Below, piece by piece: positions 1 to 9,624 of a DNA stretch of 64,000 nt. Where the stretch lies: assembly GCF_000802225.1 (NCBI RefSeq), contig NZ_JTDI01000002.1:1-64000 (forward strand). The letters are read 5' to 3'. The notes below the pieces were generated by a model, which was not told the origin of the DNA, did no database searches, and saw only the letters and a program-made list of their open reading frames with translations. How positions within the stretch are numbered: the first letter of the stretch is position 1; each line of letters begins with the position of its first letter. This stretch comes from Novosphingobium malaysiense (GTDB taxonomy: Bacteria > Pseudomonadota > Alphaproteobacteria > Sphingomonadales > Sphingomonadaceae). The translations under genes were made by a program, and so were the position numbers.

Positions 1-46
1 TCACGTTATAATCGATCACCCGCTTCACGGGCACGAGGATTTTCAT
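1..46 (-). CDS. etfB: Electron transfer flavoprotein subunit beta (5' end only)
   Basis: Only the first 15 codons are inside the window. They read MKILVPVKRVIDYNV, the characteristic N-terminus of EtfB, the AMP-binding small subunit of the FAD-containing electron carrier between acyl-CoA dehydrogenases and ETF:quinone oxidoreductase. A GAGGA ribosome-binding site lies at about the right distance before the ATG. A perfect palindrome (80-101) sits in the promoter-proximal region. The call rests on a short stretch, but one that is very conserved in this family. Confidence 0.85.
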   Translation of the reverse strand, partial: MKILVPVKRVIDYNV

Positions 47-79
47 TGCGATCAGTCCTCTCACTGGCGGCGCGGCAAC

Positions 80-101
80 AATTTAACCGCGCGATTAAAT
101 T
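80..101. promoter_or_regulatory. Palindrome AATTTAA-N8-TTAAATT upstream of etfB
   Basis: Two perfect 7-bp inverted arms flank an 8-bp GC-only core plus one A, 34-55 bases upstream of the etfB start. In such a GC-rich genome, an AT-only palindrome in a promoter region suggests an operator. It resembles a CtrA box (TTAA-N7-TTAA) but has one extra spacer base, so I do not call it CtrA. The regulator is unknown. Confidence 0.35.
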
Positions 102-199
102 CGGTCGGGGTCGCTATTGCGTTCTCGAGGCGTAACGTCAAGCCCTGCAAAAAGCGATGGCGGAGTCATCGTGGCCCGGTTCATCGCCGGACCGAAACG

Positions 200-232
200 A
201 TAAACAAACGGCGAGGGTGTTTGCCCCCGCCG
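200..232 (-). terminator. Probable rho-independent terminator of sucC
   Basis: On the minus strand an 8-bp GC stem (one G-U pair) with a 6-base loop is followed by GTTTGTTTA. It lies about 45 bases after the sucC stop and before etfB on the same strand. The stem is strong but the T-tract is interrupted. Confidence 0.5.
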
Positions 233-273
233 CGTGTCGTTTCATCAGTGCGCCTTGTCGCGTCCTGATCGAA

Positions 274-1473
274 TCAGGCCGCCTTCTTGACTTCGGCGAC
301 GATCTTCTGCGCGGCATCGCCCAGATCGTTGGCCGCCACGATCGGCAGGCCCGAATTGGCGAGGATGTCCTTGCCCTGCTGGACATTGGTGCCTTCGAGG
401 CGGACCACCAGCGGAACCGAGAGGTTCACGTCCTTGGCCGCGGCGACGATGCCCTCGGCAATGACGTCGCACTTCATGATGCCGCCGAAGATGTTCACGA
501 GGATACCCTTCACGTTGGGATCCTTGAGAATGATCTTGAACGCCGCGGTGACCTTTTCCTTGTTGGCGCCGCCGCCCACGTCGAGGAAGTTGGCGGGGAA
601 GGAGCCGTTGAGCTTGATGATGTCCATCGTCGCCATGGCCAGGCCGGCGCCGTTCACCATGCAGCCGATGTCGCCATCGAGCTTGATGTAGGCGAGGTCG
701 TACTTGCTGGCTTCGATCTCGGCGGGATCTTCCTCGGTCTCGTCGCGCAGGGCGAAGATGTCGGGGTGGCGGAACAGCGCATTCGAATCGAAGCTCATCT
801 TGGTGTCGAGCACGAGAAGCTCACCGCCCTTGCTTTCGACCAGCGGGTTGATCTCGAGCATGTCGCAGTCCATCGCCACGAACGCTTCGTAGAGCTGGCC
901 GGCCAGCTTCTGGGCCTGCTTGTTGAGGTCGCCGGTCAGCTTGAGCGCGAAAGCCACGGCACGACCATGGTGCGGCTTGAAGCCTTCGGCCGGGTCGATC
1001 GTGATGGTGGTGATCTTCTCGGGCGTGCTGTGGGCGACTTCCTCGATGTCCATGCCGCCTTCGGTCGAGACGACCATGGCGAGGCGGCCGGTCGCGCGGT
1101 CAACCAGCATCGACAGGTAGTATTCCTTGTCGATGTCGACGCCGTCGGTCACGTAGAGGCGGTTCACCTGCTTGCCCGCTTCGCCGGTCTGGATGGTGAC
1201 GAGGGTGTTGCCGAGCATCTCCTTGGCGAATGCCTCGACTTCCTCGATCGACTTGGCGAGGCGCACGCCGCCCTTGGCATCGGGGCCGAGTTCCTTGAAC
1301 TTGCCCTTGCCGCGGCCACCGGCGTGAATCTGGGCCTTCACGACATAGAGCGGACCGGGAAGCTGCTTGGCGGCCGCGACCGCCTCTTCGACGGTGAGGG
1401 CGGGGATGCCGGCGGGGATACCCACGCCATACTTCGCAAGCAGTTCCTTGGCCTGATACTCGTGAATGTTCAT
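274..1473 (-). CDS. sucC: Succinate-CoA ligase [ADP-forming] subunit beta
   Basis: This 399-aa protein begins [17 protein letters not shown], the standard SucC N-terminus, so the ATG at 1473 is chosen over an in-frame codon 70 residues upstream. The N-terminal ATP-grasp region contains the [10 protein letters not shown] nucleotide-binding stretch, and the C-terminal CoA-ligase half carries [10 protein letters not shown]. The enzyme makes ATP (or GTP) from succinyl-CoA in the TCA cycle together with SucD. sucD does not follow in the visible downstream sequence: the next gene on this strand is etfB, so the two subunits are not adjacent in the usual sucC-sucD order here. Length and motifs are normal. 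Confidence 0.97.
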   Translation of the reverse strand: MNIHEYQAKELLAKYGVGIPAGIPALTVEEAVAAAKQLPGPLYVVKAQIHAGGRGKGKFKELGPDAKGGVRLAKSIEEVEAFAKEMLGNTLVTIQTGEAGKQVNRLYVTDGVDIDKEYYLSMLVDRATGRLAMVVSTEGGMDIEEVAHSTPEKITTITIDPAEGFKPHHGRAVAFALKLTGDLNKQAQKLAGQLYEAFVAMDCDMLEINPLVESKGGELLVLDTKMSFDSNALFRHPDIFALRDETEEDPAEIEASKYDLAYIKLDGDIGCMVNGAGLAMATMDIIKLNGSFPANFLDVGGGANKEKVTAAFKIILKDPNVKGILVNIFGGIMKCDVIAEGIVAAAKDVNLSVPLVVRLEGTNVQQGKDILANSGLPIVAANDLGDAAQKIVAEVKKAA

Positions 1474-1633
1474 CGCTGAATCGCTTTCTGCTGGAGTTTC
1501 CTCGGGGAAGGCGCGGGGTGCCGAATTTTTTGCAGCGCCGCATAAGCACATCCCCGCGTCCTTGAAAAGTCCCGAGACCTGCGCAATTTCATAGGGCGGC
1601 CCTCGCCAATAAACCGGAAGAAGAATTCCCTCC

Positions 1634-2428
1634 ATGATCGATCGCCAGAAACTCGAAGCCATTGTCCGTGAAGCCGGGCGCATCGCGCTGGCGGGCTGGC
1701 CGGGCGACGGCCATGCCCTGGATCATTGGGAGAAGTCCCCCGGCAATCCGGTCTGTTCGGTCGACCTGGAAGTGGATTCCTTTTTGAAGAAGGAGTTGCG
1801 GCGGCTTTTGCCTGCCGCCGGCTGGCTGTCCGAAGAGACGGTCGATGCCCGCGAGAGACTGAAGGATTCGCTGGTCTGGCTGGTCGATCCGATCGACGGC
1901 ACCCGCGATTTCATCGGCGGTCGCACCGGCTGGGCCATATCGGTGGCCCTGGTGAATACGCGCAGGCCTCTGCTCGGCTATCTCTTCGCGCCCGCGCGCC
2001 GGCGCGAAGAAGGCGGCGAATTCTGGTCGGGAGAAGCCGGCAAGGGGGCGTGGCGCAACGGCGGACGGCTAATGGCGAGCCGCCGCGAATCGCTTGCCGG
2101 ATCGCGCGTGCCTGCCAAGAAGCTTGCCGCCGAGGACGCCGATCTCGAAATCGTCGACCAGCCCAATTCCATTGCCCTGCGCATGGCAATGGTCGCGGCA
2201 GATGAAGCGGACCTGCTGGCCACCCTGCGTTGGGGCTTCGAATGGGATATTGCCGCAGCCGGACTGATCGCGCGCGAGGCGGGGGCAACGGTGACCGATG
2301 CCTTCGGCCGCCCGCTCAACTACAACAAGCACGATCCGCGGGCATTCGGCGTGCTTTGCGCGTCGACCGGCATTCACGGGCAGGCGGTGGAACGGCTATC
2401 GGAGCGCGCAGCGCGCATCTCTGCCTGA
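1634..2428 (+). CDS. cysQ: CysQ-like 3'(2'),5'-bisphosphate nucleotidase / inositol monophosphatase family
   Basis: The 264-aa protein has the lithium-sensitive phosphatase fold signatures: WLSEET at residues 64-69, the metal-binding DPIDGTRDF at 85-93, and a C-terminal [14 protein letters not shown] motif. The family hydrolyses PAP/PAPS in sulfur assimilation or inositol phosphates. The SEET spacing and short length favour a CysQ-type assignment, but substrate cannot be fixed from sequence. It is transcribed divergently from sucC, with about 160 bases between them. Confidence 0.85.
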   Translation: MIDRQKLEAIVREAGRIALAGWPGDGHALDHWEKSPGNPVCSVDLEVDSFLKKELRRLLPAAGWLSEETVDARERLKDSLVWLVDPIDGTRDFIGGRTGWAISVALVNTRRPLLGYLFAPARRREEGGEFWSGEAGKGAWRNGGRLMASRRESLAGSRVPAKKLAAEDADLEIVDQPNSIALRMAMVAADEADLLATLRWGFEWDIAAAGLIAREAGATVTDAFGRPLNYNKHDPRAFGVLCASTGIHGQAVERLSERAARISA

Positions 2429-2531
2429 CCCGGGGGCGGCGAGACGCGCCCTTGGACCGCCTCCTATCGTTCAGAAGGGATCGGCGCCTGCGGCATCCGA
2501 CCCCTTCCCCGATCCCGCTTGAGCGGAAACC

Positions 2532-3206
2532 TTAACGCGCGGCGTTGGCCTCGTCGGTCGTCACCGGCGTGATCTTGATTTCGACGCGGCGGTTGAGTGC
2601 GCGGCCTTCGGCGGTGTCGTTGCTCGCCACCGGATAGTTTTCGCCCATGCCCTGCGTCTGGATGCGCGCGGAGGAAACGCCGCGGCTGATCAGATAGCGC
2701 GCGACCGAGTCGGCACGGCGCTTCGACAGGTCCATGTTGTAGGCTTCCGAGCCGGTCGAATCGGTGTGGCCATAGACGTCGATCAGGCTGTTGGGATACT
2801 GGATCATCGACTGCGCGACCTTGTCGAGCGTGGCCTGGAACGAGGGGCTGATCGCGGTCGAATCGACGGCGAAAGTGACGTCGGGCAGATTGACGAGAAT
2901 GCCGTCGCCTTCCTGGCTGACATCGACCCCCGACCCGGCGGTCTGTTCCTTCAGTTCCTTGATCTGCTTGTCCATCTGGTAGCCGACCACGCCGCCGGCG
3001 ACGCCGCCGATGCCGGCGCCGACGATGCGCGCGGTCTTGCCGCCGATGACGCTGCCCAGCAGATAGCCCAGACCCGCGCCGCCGACGCCGCCGATGGCAG
3101 TGCGGGAAACCTTGCGTTCGCCGGTATTGGGGTCGGTGACGCAAGCGGAGACGGCAACGAGCGAGATAGCGGCGGCCGCGGACGTGATCAGGCGCGATTT
3201 CAACAT
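2532..3206 (-). CDS. OmpA-family lipoprotein with glycine-zipper domain
   Basis: This 224-aa protein starts MLKSRLITSAAAA, with a hydrophobic leader ending in the lipobox VSAC, so it is probably an outer-membrane lipoprotein. A glycine-rich zipper of about 40 residues follows (GGVGGAGLGYLLG and so on), then a peptidoglycan-binding OmpA C-terminal domain (VYGHTDSTG, DLSKRRADSV). The architecture matches YiaD-like proteins that link the outer membrane to the cell wall. An upstream in-frame start 57 codons earlier would bury the leader, so ATG 3206 is preferred. It is convergent with the CysQ-like gene. Confidence 0.9.
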   Translation of the reverse strand: MLKSRLITSAAAAISLVAVSACVTDPNTGERKVSRTAIGGVGGAGLGYLLGSVIGGKTARIVGAGIGGVAGGVVGYQMDKQIKELKEQTAGSGVDVSQEGDGILVNLPDVTFAVDSTAISPSFQATLDKVAQSMIQYPNSLIDVYGHTDSTGSEAYNMDLSKRRADSVARYLISRGVSSARIQTQGMGENYPVASNDTAEGRALNRRVEIKITPVTTDEANAAR

Positions 3207-3400
3207 TGTTTTGGCCCTTCCTCTTTGAAGATCTTTGTTCTTGATGTGTGTGGAAGTGAACATGAATGGCGAATGGATGATGGTGGCAAAACACACATGG
3301 CGTTCTTGTGTTCCCTTTTGATCATGGCCGGGCCGGGTGACAGGGCAATTGCAGCCGGCTCTTCGCGAATGCTGCAATCTCTGCTAGCGGTCATCGTATT

Positions 3401-4753
3401 GTGACGCCCTTTCCCTGGACCGACCTCCTCATCATCGCCGGACTCATCCTGCTCAACGGCCTGTTCTCCATGTCGGAACTGGCCATTGTCTCCGCGCGTT
3501 CCGCCCGCCTCAAGGTCTCGGCCGACAAGGGCAGCGGCGCTGCGCGCACGGCCCTCGAGCTGGCGGCCGATCCCGGCAAGTTCCTCTCCACCGTGCAGAT
3601 CGGCATCACCCTAATCGGTATCGTCGCCGGTGCCTATTCGGGTGCGAGCCTGGGCGAGCCGGTGGGGCAGCGGCTGGAAATGCTCGGCCTGTCCGACAGT
3701 ATTGCCAGCCAGGCCGGCTTCACGCTGGTAATCATCGCCACGACCTACGGCAGCCTCGTCATCGGGGAACTGGTGCCCAAGCAACTGGCGCTGCGCATGG
3801 CCGAGCCGGTCGCCGTGCTGATGGCGCGGCCGATGCTCTGGATGGCGCGGCTGATGGCCCCGTTCGTCTGGCTGCTCGACAAGTCGTCGGGCCTGATCCT
3901 GCGACTGTTGTCTATCCGGGGCGGCGGTCAGGAACGGTTGACTGCCGAGGAACTGCACATGATCTTCGCCGAGGCGACGCGTTCCGGCGTGATCGAGGAA
4001 GAGGAACGGGCGATGATGACCGGCGTCATGCGCCTGGCCGACCGTCCGGTGCGCGAGCTGATGACGCCGCGCAACCAGATCGACTGGATCGACATCGATG
4101 CCGACGAGGCGGGCCTGCGCGCCAAGATCGATGCTTCGCCGCACTCGCTGCTTCCCGTCGCGGACGAGGATTCGCCGGACAATGTGGTCGGTATCCTTCG
4201 GGTCAAGGAAGTGCTTGCCGCGCTCGTCGCCGGGCGCGAGGTCGATATCCGCGCGATGATGAAGAAGGCGGAAGTCATTCCCGACCAGCTCGATTCCATG
4301 GACGCCCTGCGCAAGCTGCAGATGGCGGAAGTCGCGATGGCGGTCGTTCACGACGAATACGGCCACCTCGAGGGGCTGGTGACCCCCTCGGACGTGCTGG
4401 CGGCGCTGGCAGGCTCGTTCGTCAGCCATCAGGACGAGGGCGACGAGCCGATGGTGGTCGAGCGCGAGAACGGGTCCTTGCTGATCTCGGGCGCCATGCC
4501 GGCCGATGCCATGGCGGATCGCCTGCAGGTGACCTTGCCCGAGGATCGCGAGTTCGCGACCGTCGCCGGCTACGTCATGGCCGTGCTCAAGAAGGTCCCG
4601 AAAGAGGGCGACGCCTTCACCGAGTACGGGTGGCGATTCGAAGTCGTCGACATGGATGGCCTGCGGATCGACAAGGTGCTGGTCGAACTCGTCGAGCTCA
4701 GCGCGGAAAGCGCGGAAAGCGAGGACGGCGACGGGGTTAGCGGGGACAGCTGA
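3401..4753 (+). CDS. Hemolysin family protein (CNNM transmembrane + CBS pair + CorC/HlyC domain)
   Basis: The 450-aa protein begins at GTG. It has an N-terminal DUF21/CNNM membrane domain of several helices (LLIIAGLILLNGLFSMSELA first), a cytoplasmic CBS-domain pair (about residues 200-330) and a C-terminal transporter-associated CorC/HlyC domain. Members are implicated in Mg2+/Co2+ efflux or resistance; the hemolysin label is historical. The acidic tail (ESAESEDGDG) is low complexity. The gene is divergent from the OmpA-family gene, and a strong hairpin follows it. Confidence 0.9.
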   Translation: MTPFPWTDLLIIAGLILLNGLFSMSELAIVSARSARLKVSADKGSGAARTALELAADPGKFLSTVQIGITLIGIVAGAYSGASLGEPVGQRLEMLGLSDSIASQAGFTLVIIATTYGSLVIGELVPKQLALRMAEPVAVLMARPMLWMARLMAPFVWLLDKSSGLILRLLSIRGGGQERLTAEELHMIFAEATRSGVIEEEERAMMTGVMRLADRPVRELMTPRNQIDWIDIDADEAGLRAKIDASPHSLLPVADEDSPDNVVGILRVKEVLAALVAGREVDIRAMMKKAEVIPDQLDSMDALRKLQMAEVAMAVVHDEYGHLEGLVTPSDVLAALAGSFVSHQDEGDEPMVVERENGSLLISGAMPADAMADRLQVTLPEDREFATVAGYVMAVLKKVPKEGDAFTEYGWRFEVVDMDGLRIDKVLVELVELSAESAESEDGDGVSGDS

Positions 4754-4791
4754 CTTCGGCCCGGCTGCTCGCGATCATGCGACACAACAAG

Positions 4792-4820
4792 AAAGGGCCG
4801 GAGTCTCCTCCGGCCCTTTT
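4792..4820. terminator. Bidirectional terminator between convergent genes
   Basis: A perfect 12-bp stem AAAGGGCCGGAG/CTCCGGCCCTTT with a 4-base loop runs into TTTT on the plus strand, with AAAG/CTTT ends that also give T residues on the minus strand. It sits between the end of the CNNM gene and the end of the convergent DUF3035 gene, so it probably serves both. Confidence 0.85.
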
Positions 4821-4844
4821 CTCTGTCCTCGGCGGGAAAGGCGG

Positions 4845-5261
4845 TCAGCCGCCGATCGAGGTCTGCGCGTCGCGGCCGTCGCCTTCGGGCGCGGCGAGGA
4901 TCGAGCGCGTCACCTGGCCCTTGGCCACGGTGTAGGTCTGCGGATCGCCCACCGAGGACCGGATGCCGGGATCGGCCGTGCCGGCCATGCCCAGCGTCGT
5001 CTTCTCGATATCGCTGCGGGCCTGCGGGCCGCCGAACAGGGCATCGAGGGTCTGCTGCTGCAGGCTGCCATCGGTCGGGCGGGGCTCGCCTTCCTTGGGC
5101 GGCGTCAGCGAGAAGTCGGGCGGGACCACCAGCGGCGACTGGCGCTGCACCGCGAACTCGTCGGGACGGTTGCGGTTGAAAAGCCCCGTGCTGCCGCAGG
5201 CGGACAGCAGGACCGCGCCTGTCGTGACGAGAATAAGGGCGCCGGTTTTTTTCATGGGCAT
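4845..5261 (-). CDS. DUF3035 lipoprotein (BamF-type)
   Basis: The 138-aa lipoprotein has a leader MPMKKTGALILVTTGAVLL and lipobox LSAC. The mature part is polar, with a PLVVPPDFSL motif typical of DUF3035; the Caulobacter member was described as BamF, a subunit of the outer-membrane beta-barrel assembly machine. A GGAGAG site 9 bases upstream supports the ATG at 5261 over the second Met two codons later. It lies 4 bases after the lspA stop, and the prolipoprotein signal peptidase encoded there would process this very type of protein. Confidence 0.85.
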   Translation of the reverse strand: MPMKKTGALILVTTGAVLLSACGSTGLFNRNRPDEFAVQRQSPLVVPPDFSLTPPKEGEPRPTDGSLQQQTLDALFGGPQARSDIEKTTLGMAGTADPGIRSSVGDPQTYTVAKGQVTRSILAAPEGDGRDAQTSIGG

Positions 5262-5265
5262 CAAA

Positions 5266-5784
5266 TCAACTCTCCGGAGCGGGTTCGGTTTTCGCATCGG
5301 GCTTTTCGCGCGAAAGCAGGGATCGGGCAAGGATAATCAGGACACCGATGGTAATCGCGGCGTCGGCCAGATTAAAGATGAGGAAGGGGCGCCATTCCCC
5401 GAAATGCAGGTCGGCATAGTCGATGACGTAGCCGACTTCGGCGCGATCGCGGATATTGCCGGCAGCGCCGCCCAGCACGAGCGCTAGTGCCAGGATATCG
5501 CCCATCTTGCGCTCGCGCATCATCCACACGAAGACGAACAGCGCGATCGCGGCGGTCATTGCCACCAACGCCCAGCGGCCTTCGGGCGAGCCTGCGGTGA
5601 ACAGACCAAGCGATACGCCGAAGTTCTGGGTCCAGCGCAAGTTGAAGAAGGGCAGCAGCTCGATCACGCGCCGTTGCTGCAGGTGAATGGTCCCCACGAG
5701 CCAGGATTTGAGGCCCTGGTCGGCGAGGAAGATCAGCGCCGCGATCAGCAGACCGGCGATGCGTTTGCGCACCGCGTTGTTCAT
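5266..5784 (-). CDS. lspA: Lipoprotein signal peptidase (signal peptidase II)
   Basis: This 172-aa inner-membrane aspartic protease cleaves the signal peptide of diacylglyceryl-modified prolipoproteins. Four hydrophobic segments are visible. The two catalytic-Asp regions are present as GNIRDRAEVGYVIDY and FNLADAAIT, and QNFGVSLG matches the usual QN.G.A.G motif. Its ATG overlaps the ileS stop as ATGA, indicating translational coupling. An in-frame upstream start would lie inside ileS and is rejected. The gene order ileS-lspA is conserved in many bacteria. Confidence 0.97.
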   Translation of the reverse strand: MNNAVRKRIAGLLIAALIFLADQGLKSWLVGTIHLQQRRVIELLPFFNLRWTQNFGVSLGLFTAGSPEGRWALVAMTAAIALFVFVWMMRERKMGDILALALVLGGAAGNIRDRAEVGYVIDYADLHFGEWRPFLIFNLADAAITIGVLIILARSLLSREKPDAKTEPAPES

Positions 5785-8585
5785 GCATTGGCCTCCATGG
5801 CGCCCACCACTTCCTCGCAGCGGCCGCACAGTTCGCCATCCTCGGACACTTCCGGAAGGTGGCGCCAGCAGCGGCCGCACTTGTGGTGGGACGTGGGCGT
5901 GACGTTTACCATCTCGCCTTGCCCGCGCGTGACTGTCGCGGTGATGAACAACTCGGCCAGGTCGGCGTCCGAAAAGCCCTCGGGCACGGCAGCTGCCGGG
6001 ACCTGGACTTCGGCCTCGAGGCTGGACCGGATCGTCTTCTCGCGGCGCAGCGGCTCGATGGTCTCGGTGACCTTCTCGCGCAGCGCACGCAGGACGTCCC
6101 ACTTCTCGCTGCCTTCGCTTACCTGGGGAACCTCGGGCCATTCGAGCAGGTGGACACTGCCGCCATCGGGATAGCGCGTGCCCCAGGTTTCCTCGGCGGT
6201 GAAGACCAGCACGGGCGCGGCGTAGCGCACCAGGGCGTGGAACAGCATGTCGAGCACGGTGCGATAGGCCCGGCGCTTCTCGTCTCCGGGGCCGTCGCAA
6301 TAGAGGCAGTCCTTGCGGATATCGAAGAAGAAGGCCGAGAGGTCCTCGTTGCAGAAATCGACGAGGGTGCGCACGTAGTCGTTGAAGTCGTAGTCATCGA
6401 CCGCCTTGCGCAAGGCCACATCGACATCGCCGAGCAGCGAGAGCACATAACGCTCCAGTTCGGGCATCTGCTCGACCGGCAGGCGCTCGTCTTCGCGGAA
6501 GCCGGCCAGGGCGCCGAGCATGTAGCGGAAGGTGTTGCGCAGGCGGCGGTACTGATCGCCCACGCCCTTCAGGATCTCGTCGCCGATGCGATGGTCCTCG
6601 GTGAAGTCTACCGACAGCGCCCAGAGGCGGATGATGTCGGCACCGTACTGCTCCATGACCTTGAGCGGGCTGACCGTGTTGCCCTTGGACTTGGACATCT
6701 TCTCGCCCTTGGCATCCATCGTGAAGCCGTGGGTGAGAACCGCCTTGTAGGGGGCATGGCCGCGCGTCGCGCAGGCTTCCAGTAGCGAGGACTGGAACCA
6801 GCCGCGATGCTGGTCGGAGCCTTCGAGGTAGAGGTCCGCGTGCGGGCCCTTGTAGCCTTCGGGGCGCAGCAGATCGGGCCACTTGCCCGATTCGAGCACG
6901 AAGGCATGGGTCGAGCCGGAATCGAACCACACGTCGAGAATGTCGGTGACGCGCTCGAAATCCTCGGCGTTATAGCTGTTGCCGAGGTATTCCTGCGCGC
7001 GCTCGTCGTTCCAGGCATCGACGCCGCCCTGGCGGATGCCTGCGACGATGCGGGCGTTGACTTCCGGATCGGCGAGGTACTCACCGGTCTCGCGGTTGAC
7101 GAAGATCGTGATCGGCACGCCCCAGGCGCGCTGGCGGCTGAGCACCCAGTCGGGGCGGCCATCAACCATGGCGCCGATGCGGTTGCGGCCCTTGGCCGGC
7201 ACGAAGCGGGTTTCGGCAAGTGCATTCTGCGCGGTTTCGCGCAGCGTGAAGCCGCCGCCGGCCGTCATCGGCTTGTCCATCGGCACGAACCATTGCGGCG
7301 TGCAGCGGTAGATCACCTTGGCCTTCGACCGCCACGAGTGCGGATAGGAGTGCTGGTAATCGGCCGATGCCGCCAAGAGGCCGCCGGCTTCGCGCAAGTC
7401 GGAACAGATCGGCCCGTCGGGTGCGTTGAACTTGGGATTGATCACCGATCCCTGGCCGCCCAGCCACAGCCAGTCCTCGCGATAGCGGCCATCGCCCTCG
7501 ACGGCGAACTTGGGATTGATCCCGTGGGCCTTGCACAGTTCGAAGTCGTCCTCGCCGTGGTCGGGCGCCATGTGGACGAAGCCGGTGCCGCTTTCGGTAG
7601 TGACGAAGCTGGAGCCGTCGAGCAGCGGACGCAGCTCGGCGAAGAAGCCGCCGAGGCGGTGCATCGGGTGGCGCACCCTGGTGCCTTCGAGCCCGGCGCC
7701 CTTGATGTAGAAGTGCAGCTTGTGGCTATCGTGCCCCATCCGCTTCACGAAACCTTCGACGAGCGGTTCTGCAACGAGATACCGCGCACCGTCGATCTCG
7801 ATCATGTGGTAGTCGATCTGCTTGCCGTAGGCGATCGCCTGATTGACGGGGATCGTCCAGGGCGTGGTAGTCCAGATCACCAGCTGCGCGCCCAGCAGAT
7901 CCTCGTCCGGGCACTCGACGATCTCGAAGCCGACGTCGATCTGCGTCGAGACGATGTCCTCGTACTCGACTTCGGCCTCGGCCAGCGCGGTCTTCTCGAC
8001 CGGGCTCCACATCACCGGCTTGGCGCCGCGATAGAGCATGCCGCTTTCGGAGAACTTCATCAGTTCCGAAACGATCGTCGCCTCGGCATCGAAGTCCATT
8101 GTCAGGTAGGGATGGTCCCAGTCGCCGCCGATGCCCAGCCGCTTGAGCTGTTCGCGCTGCACGTCGACCCAATGCGCGGCATAGGCGCGGCACTCGGCAC
8201 GGAATTCCTCGGCCGGGACTTCGTCCTTGTTCTTCTTCTTCTTGCGGTATTCTTCCTCGACCTTCCATTCGATGGGCAGGCCGTGACAGTCCCAGCCGGG
8301 CACATAGGGTGCGTCCTTGCCCAGCAGCGTCTGGCTGCGCACTACCATGTCCTTGAGGATGTGGTTGAGCGCATGGCCGATGTGCATGTCGCCGTTGGCG
8401 TAGGGCGGGCCGTCGTGGAGGATGAACTTCTCGCGCCCGGCGCGGGCCTCGCGGATGGCGCGGTAAATGTCCTGATCCTGCCAGCGCGCAAGAATGCCCG
8501 GTTCCTTCTGGGGGAGCCCGGCCTTCATGGGAAAATCGGTCTTCGGCAGGAAGACGGTGTTTCGATAGTCGCGCTGTTCGGTCAT
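5781..8585 (-). CDS. ileS: Isoleucine-tRNA ligase
   Basis: The 934-aa class I aminoacyl-tRNA synthetase has the HIGH motif inside PPYANGDMHIGHALN near residue 70, the KMSKS loop in GEKMSKSKGN, a CP1 editing domain between them, and a C-terminal zinc finger (CGRCWRHLP ... CGRC). Length is normal for the bacterial short-type enzyme. It follows ribF by 95 bases on the same strand and is coupled to lspA. Confidence 0.98.
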   Translation of the reverse strand: MTEQRDYRNTVFLPKTDFPMKAGLPQKEPGILARWQDQDIYRAIREARAGREKFILHDGPPYANGDMHIGHALNHILKDMVVRSQTLLGKDAPYVPGWDCHGLPIEWKVEEEYRKKKKNKDEVPAEEFRAECRAYAAHWVDVQREQLKRLGIGGDWDHPYLTMDFDAEATIVSELMKFSESGMLYRGAKPVMWSPVEKTALAEAEVEYEDIVSTQIDVGFEIVECPDEDLLGAQLVIWTTTPWTIPVNQAIAYGKQIDYHMIEIDGARYLVAEPLVEGFVKRMGHDSHKLHFYIKGAGLEGTRVRHPMHRLGGFFAELRPLLDGSSFVTTESGTGFVHMAPDHGEDDFELCKAHGINPKFAVEGDGRYREDWLWLGGQGSVINPKFNAPDGPICSDLREAGGLLAASADYQHSYPHSWRSKAKVIYRCTPQWFVPMDKPMTAGGGFTLRETAQNALAETRFVPAKGRNRIGAMVDGRPDWVLSRQRAWGVPITIFVNRETGEYLADPEVNARIVAGIRQGGVDAWNDERAQEYLGNSYNAEDFERVTDILDVWFDSGSTHAFVLESGKWPDLLRPEGYKGPHADLYLEGSDQHRGWFQSSLLEACATRGHAPYKAVLTHGFTMDAKGEKMSKSKGNTVSPLKVMEQYGADIIRLWALSVDFTEDHRIGDEILKGVGDQYRRLRNTFRYMLGALAGFREDERLPVEQMPELERYVLSLLGDVDVALRKAVDDYDFNDYVRTLVDFCNEDLSAFFFDIRKDCLYCDGPGDEKRRAYRTVLDMLFHALVRYAAPVLVFTAEETWGTRYPDGGSVHLLEWPEVPQVSEGSEKWDVLRALREKVTETIEPLRREKTIRSSLEAEVQVPAAAVPEGFSDADLAELFITATVTRGQGEMVNVTPTSHHKCGRCWRHLPEVSEDGELCGRCEEVVGAMEANA

Positions 8586-8680
8586 GATCGGCGGGCGTTA
8601 GAGCAATTGGCTTAACGTTGGAAGAGTGCGACTTGCGTACAACCACGCGTTACCGGGGCAGGATGCGGTAAAATCCCTGT

Positions 8681-9613
8681 TCAGGCCGTGCCGGCAAGCA
8701 GATTGCGGGCCTGTTCGCAGTCGACGCCGATCTGGGCCTTGAGGGCATCGAGCGATGCGAACTTGCCCTCGGGCCGCAGGAAGTGGTGGAAGGCCACTTC
8801 GATTTCCTGGCCGTAGAGATCCTCTGAAAAGTCGAACAGATGCGGTTCGAGCAATTCCTTGGGCGGGTCGATCTGCGGGCGCACGCCCAGATTTGCGGCA
8901 CCCGGCAGTTCGCGTCCGTCGGGCAGGCGGGCAGTCACCGCATAGACGCCGTAGTGCGGGCGCAGGTAGCTGCCCAGGTCCATGTTGGCGGTCGGAAAAC
9001 CGATCTGCCGCCCCAGCTTGTCGCCGTGCTGCACAGGGCCGCGGATCGCGAAGGGCCGGGTAAGCAGGCGAGCAGCCGTCTCGCAGTCGCCGACCTTGAG
9101 CGCGTCGCGGATGCGACTGGACGAGACGATCTCCCCCGCATTGCTGACCGGGCCGACGGTGCGGCCGGAAAGTCCGAAACGGGCGCCGACTTCGCTCAGG
9201 ATTTGCGGATTTCCGCTGCGGCCCTTGCCGAAGGTGAAGTCCTGGCCGGTCACGACGCCAGCGGCGCCCAGGTGGCCGACCAGTTCCTTCTCGACCCATT
9301 CGGCCGCTCCCATCGTTGCCATGGCGCGGTCGAAGTGGAGGACCAGCATGGCGTCCGCCCCGGCCGCGGCGAACAGGTCTTCGCGCTGATCGAGCGTGGT
9401 GAGCCGGAAGGGGGCGGCATCGGGCTGGAACAGGCGCACCGGATGCGGATCGAAGGTGGCGACGATGGCACGACGGCCCTCGGCGCGGGCCCAGCGGATC
9501 GCCTCGCCGACAACGGCCTGATGGCCCTGGTGGAATCCGTCGAAATTGCCCAGCGCGACGATCGCGCCGCGCATCGATTCGGGGATCGGGTGGAGGTTGT
9601 CGAGGCGAATCAT
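8681..9613 (-). CDS. ribF: Bifunctional riboflavin kinase / FAD synthetase
   Basis: This 310-aa protein converts riboflavin to FMN and FAD. The N-terminal nucleotidyltransferase half shows GNFDGFHQGH, the HIGH-like motif, and SSRIRDAL. The C-terminal flavokinase half shows RQIGFPTANM. It starts 11 bases after the folA stop on the same strand. No FMN riboswitch is expected or seen here. Confidence 0.96.
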   Translation of the reverse strand: MIRLDNLHPIPESMRGAIVALGNFDGFHQGHQAVVGEAIRWARAEGRRAIVATFDPHPVRLFQPDAAPFRLTTLDQREDLFAAAGADAMLVLHFDRAMATMGAAEWVEKELVGHLGAAGVVTGQDFTFGKGRSGNPQILSEVGARFGLSGRTVGPVSNAGEIVSSSRIRDALKVGDCETAARLLTRPFAIRGPVQHGDKLGRQIGFPTANMDLGSYLRPHYGVYAVTARLPDGRELPGAANLGVRPQIDPPKELLEPHLFDFSEDLYGQEIEVAFHHFLRPEGKFASLDALKAQIGVDCEQARNLLAGTA

Positions 9614-9624
9614 GGTCGCAGCGC

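Noticed and set aside
157..1479. A 440-aa plus-strand open frame covering sucC
   Set aside because: It is the shadow of sucC on the other strand, with the same biased composition and no domain.
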